Source: Sphingobacteriia bacterium (GTDB taxonomy: Bacteria > Bacteroidota > Bacteroidia > Bacteroidales > UBA7960). From it: a DNA stretch of 64,000 nucleotides. The stretch is from positions 1 to 64,000 of the forward strand of contig JAABSE010000008.1 in NCBI GenBank assembly GCA_011390575.1. Direction: 5' to 3'. A program made the position numbers and the translations under genes. The notes beneath the pieces were generated by a model. That model was not told the origin of the DNA. It was given only the letters and a program-made list of their open reading frames with translations, and did no database searches. How positions within the stretch are numbered: position 1 is the stretch's first letter; every line of letters begins with the position of its first letter. Below, one piece after another: positions 62,616-64,000 of the stretch.

Positions 62616-63911
62616 TTACTTTCTGAGAATTTTCAGTGGAACCATGATGTTTTCATGCCGGATTTTCATAATGTATATTCCCGGCTTCAGGTACGAAAGA
62701 TTTACTCTGAAAACACTGCTGTTTTGAATCTCTTTTTTCGCAATCATACGTCCCGACAAGTCATGAATGCTGTAAGAGGAAAAAAGTACATCTGAATCGG
62801 CTTCAAGGGTAATATAATCCACCACCGGGTTGGGATAAAAGCGAATGATTTCGGATGAATTGCTGCTTATTGCGATAGGATCAATGTTTACCGGATCTCC
62901 TTCCATCACCATCAGTTCACCTTCTTCCACATACCATCTGAACCATTCTCCTCCATTGCCCTCGTACCAGTTGCTAAGGTTGAAGGTAGCCGATCCTTCC
63001 TTGTCTCCCTTAATACGATAAACTGCCACCGCATTTTGCCCGTTAACCCAATGCAGGGGTTCTCCTTCCTCGCAAACCTCAGGTGAGGCAAGGGTTCTGT
63101 GAAAGTAGGCAAAATCGTCATAACCCGGACTTCCGAACACTCTGGCTATACCGTCGGGCTCTACTCCAATAGCTGTGTATTCATTTACCCCAATACCTTT
63201 AGCCTCCATTTGCCAGTCTGTCATCATACGGGCCATAAAAGCCATGTGTCTGCCATGGCGATTATTGTCATCGTCATAAATGTTGTTATAGTGCGAATCC
63301 GTTACAATGTTTTCCATAAAAGGGATGTCCAGGAAATCACGGGCAAGTGTGATTCGCCAATGATAGGGATTGCCGAGGGCTTCCTCCGTCCACACGGAGC
63401 CTTCTTCAGCCGTATACACCACCTCCCCCAGAATGGCAAGTCCGGCACTGGTGCCTCCGATGGCACCCCCTTTTACGTTTACATGATTATGAATGGCATC
63501 ATGAAGGCAGGTTTCCTTCCAGTGGCTGTAGTAATTCCATTGATTTCCCCCGGCAATAAAAATAACTTCTGCATTTTCCACCACTTCACATACCCCGGGG
63601 TCATTGGCCTGGGCAGCGCTGGTGATTACAATGGATGTCACCGAGTTGACATTTACTCCAAGTTGAGAATAAATGTAATCGTTGTAGCCATCAGAGCCCG
63701 AAGCCCTTAAAACCACCACATCACCCCCGTTGGCTTTTTCAGCAAGCCATTGCATCCCATCGTCATTATCAGAGGCACCTCCGGCCAGCAATATTCCGAA
63801 TTCGGGGATGCTGTCGACATTGTCGGGCGACCCTGTGTGGTAAAATTCCTGGGTGTTACCTGAAAATGATAAGCATATAATAACTGAAAGCATGGATAAA
63901 GACTTGAACAT
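62616..63911 (-). CDS. Secreted cyanophycinase-like (S51-type) protein with T9SS sorting domain
   Basis: About 431 residues from MFKSLSMLSVIICLSF; 14 open codons upstream overlap a -7 motif. After the signal peptide the Ser-dependent class I glutamine-amidotransferase-like fold shows LLAGGASDNDDGMQWL, VIFIAGGNQWNYYSHW, the nucleophile Ser in GGAIGGTSAGLAILG, and VTDSHYNNIYDDDNNRHGR, like the Asp-x-His-(F/Y) and Arg-x-Arg motif of cyanophycinases. A type A sorting domain (about 355-431; IIRFYPNPVVDYITLE) ends in MVPLKILRK. Cyanophycinase cleaves Asp-Arg polymer; a peptidase acting on other beta-linked Asp peptides is equally possible. Confidence 0.88.
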   Translation of the reverse strand: MFKSLSMLSVIICLSFSGNTQEFYHTGSPDNVDSIPEFGILLAGGASDNDDGMQWLAEKANGGDVVVLRASGSDGYNDYIYSQLGVNVNSVTSIVITSAAQANDPGVCEVVENAEVIFIAGGNQWNYYSHWKETCLHDAIHNHVNVKGGAIGGTSAGLAILGEVVYTAEEGSVWTEEALGNPYHWRITLARDFLDIPFMENIVTDSHYNNIYDDDNNRHGRHMAFMARMMTDWQMEAKGIGVNEYTAIGVEPDGIARVFGSPGYDDFAYFHRTLASPEVCEEGEPLHWVNGQNAVAVYRIKGDKEGSATFNLSNWYEGNGGEWFRWYVEEGELMVMEGDPVNIDPIAISSNSSEIIRFYPNPVVDYITLEADSDVLFSSYSIHDLSGRMIAKKEIQNSSVFRVNLSYLKPGIYIMKIRHENIMVPLKILRK

Positions 63912-63950
63912 GGGGGAGTAGATTGAGTTTTGTAAAATTTTAAAAAACAA

Positions 63951-63958
63951 CAAAAATA
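63951..63958 (-). promoter_or_regulatory. Candidate -7 element for the cyanophycinase-like gene (TATTTTTG)
   Basis: Exact TAnnTTTG on the minus strand, 39 nt upstream of the start at 63911. It overlaps the longer possible start at 63953, which supports the shorter protein. The -33 is not clear. Confidence 0.45.
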
Positions 63959-64000
63959 GAAAAAATCACGAGATATTCCTGTTTCTCAAAAGAAACTTAT

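Overview
The window is a chromosomal segment of a Bacteroidota bacterium, probably a Bacteroidales/Marinilabiliales-like lineage. The main evidence is gldE and gldD gliding/secretion genes, two secreted enzymes with type IX secretion (T9SS) C-terminal sorting domains, a DUF4270 lipoprotein, an isolated atpD-atpC pair with a very short epsilon subunit, and repeated use of the Bacteroidota -7 promoter motif TAnnTTTG instead of sigma70 boxes. Coding density is high. I saw no rRNA, tRNA, CRISPR array, prophage or intact transposase.

Layout. 1-8.4 kb is housekeeping: a truncated AI-2E family permease, a RibF-like riboflavin kinase whose FAD synthetase half is degenerate, a possible structured RNA, atpDC, recJ, trpS, a small membrane protein and hflX. 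8.5-15.7 kb is a surface-glycan/LPS island: ATP-grasp enzyme, GT4 glycosyltransferase, CDP-glycerol-transferase-like protein, O-antigen ligase-like protein, FkbM methyltransferase and LpxL-type acyltransferase. 15.7-19.6 kb is a minus-strand block: gldE, gldD, an ECF sigma factor and a probable anti-sigma factor. 19.7-26.4 kb holds a nucleotidyltransferase-like protein, deoC, pheT and a tandem pair of unrecognised single-pass coiled-coil paralogues. 26.7-36 kb holds comF, a large secreted lamin-tail protein, asd, a lipid kinase, glyS and an S41 protease lipoprotein. 36-43.4 kb holds rfaE2, a flippase-like membrane protein, panD, panC, a half-length GT5 starch-synthase-like protein, the DUF4270 lipoprotein and glmS. 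43.5-53.2 kb holds a PfkB kinase, an EF-G paralogue, a repeat-rich non-coding stretch, ileS, a DksA-like gene, lspA, a radical SAM gene and a pterin dehydratase. 53.2-60.1 kb is a minus-strand RND efflux operon (tetR-tolC-acrA-acrB-PG0541-like-ACP-like). 60.5-64 kb holds two convergent genes for secreted proteins, an M1 peptidase and a cyanophycinase-like protein, both with sorting domains.

The genes fit an envelope-focused Bacteroidota chromosome. LPS assembly (rfaE2, ligase, LpxL), lipoprotein maturation (lspA) and secretion/gliding accessories (gldD/E) support the exported proteins. The most interesting points are an IleRS whose HIGH motif reads GIHH (expected to give mupirocin hyper-resistance), an EF-G paralogue without the catalytic histidine and behind a structured leader, the degenerate RibF, the tandem coiled-coil paralogues, the candidate structured RNA near 1.8 kb and the REP-like region at 46.9-47.4 kb. 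I did not find a clear-cut new defence or mobile system.
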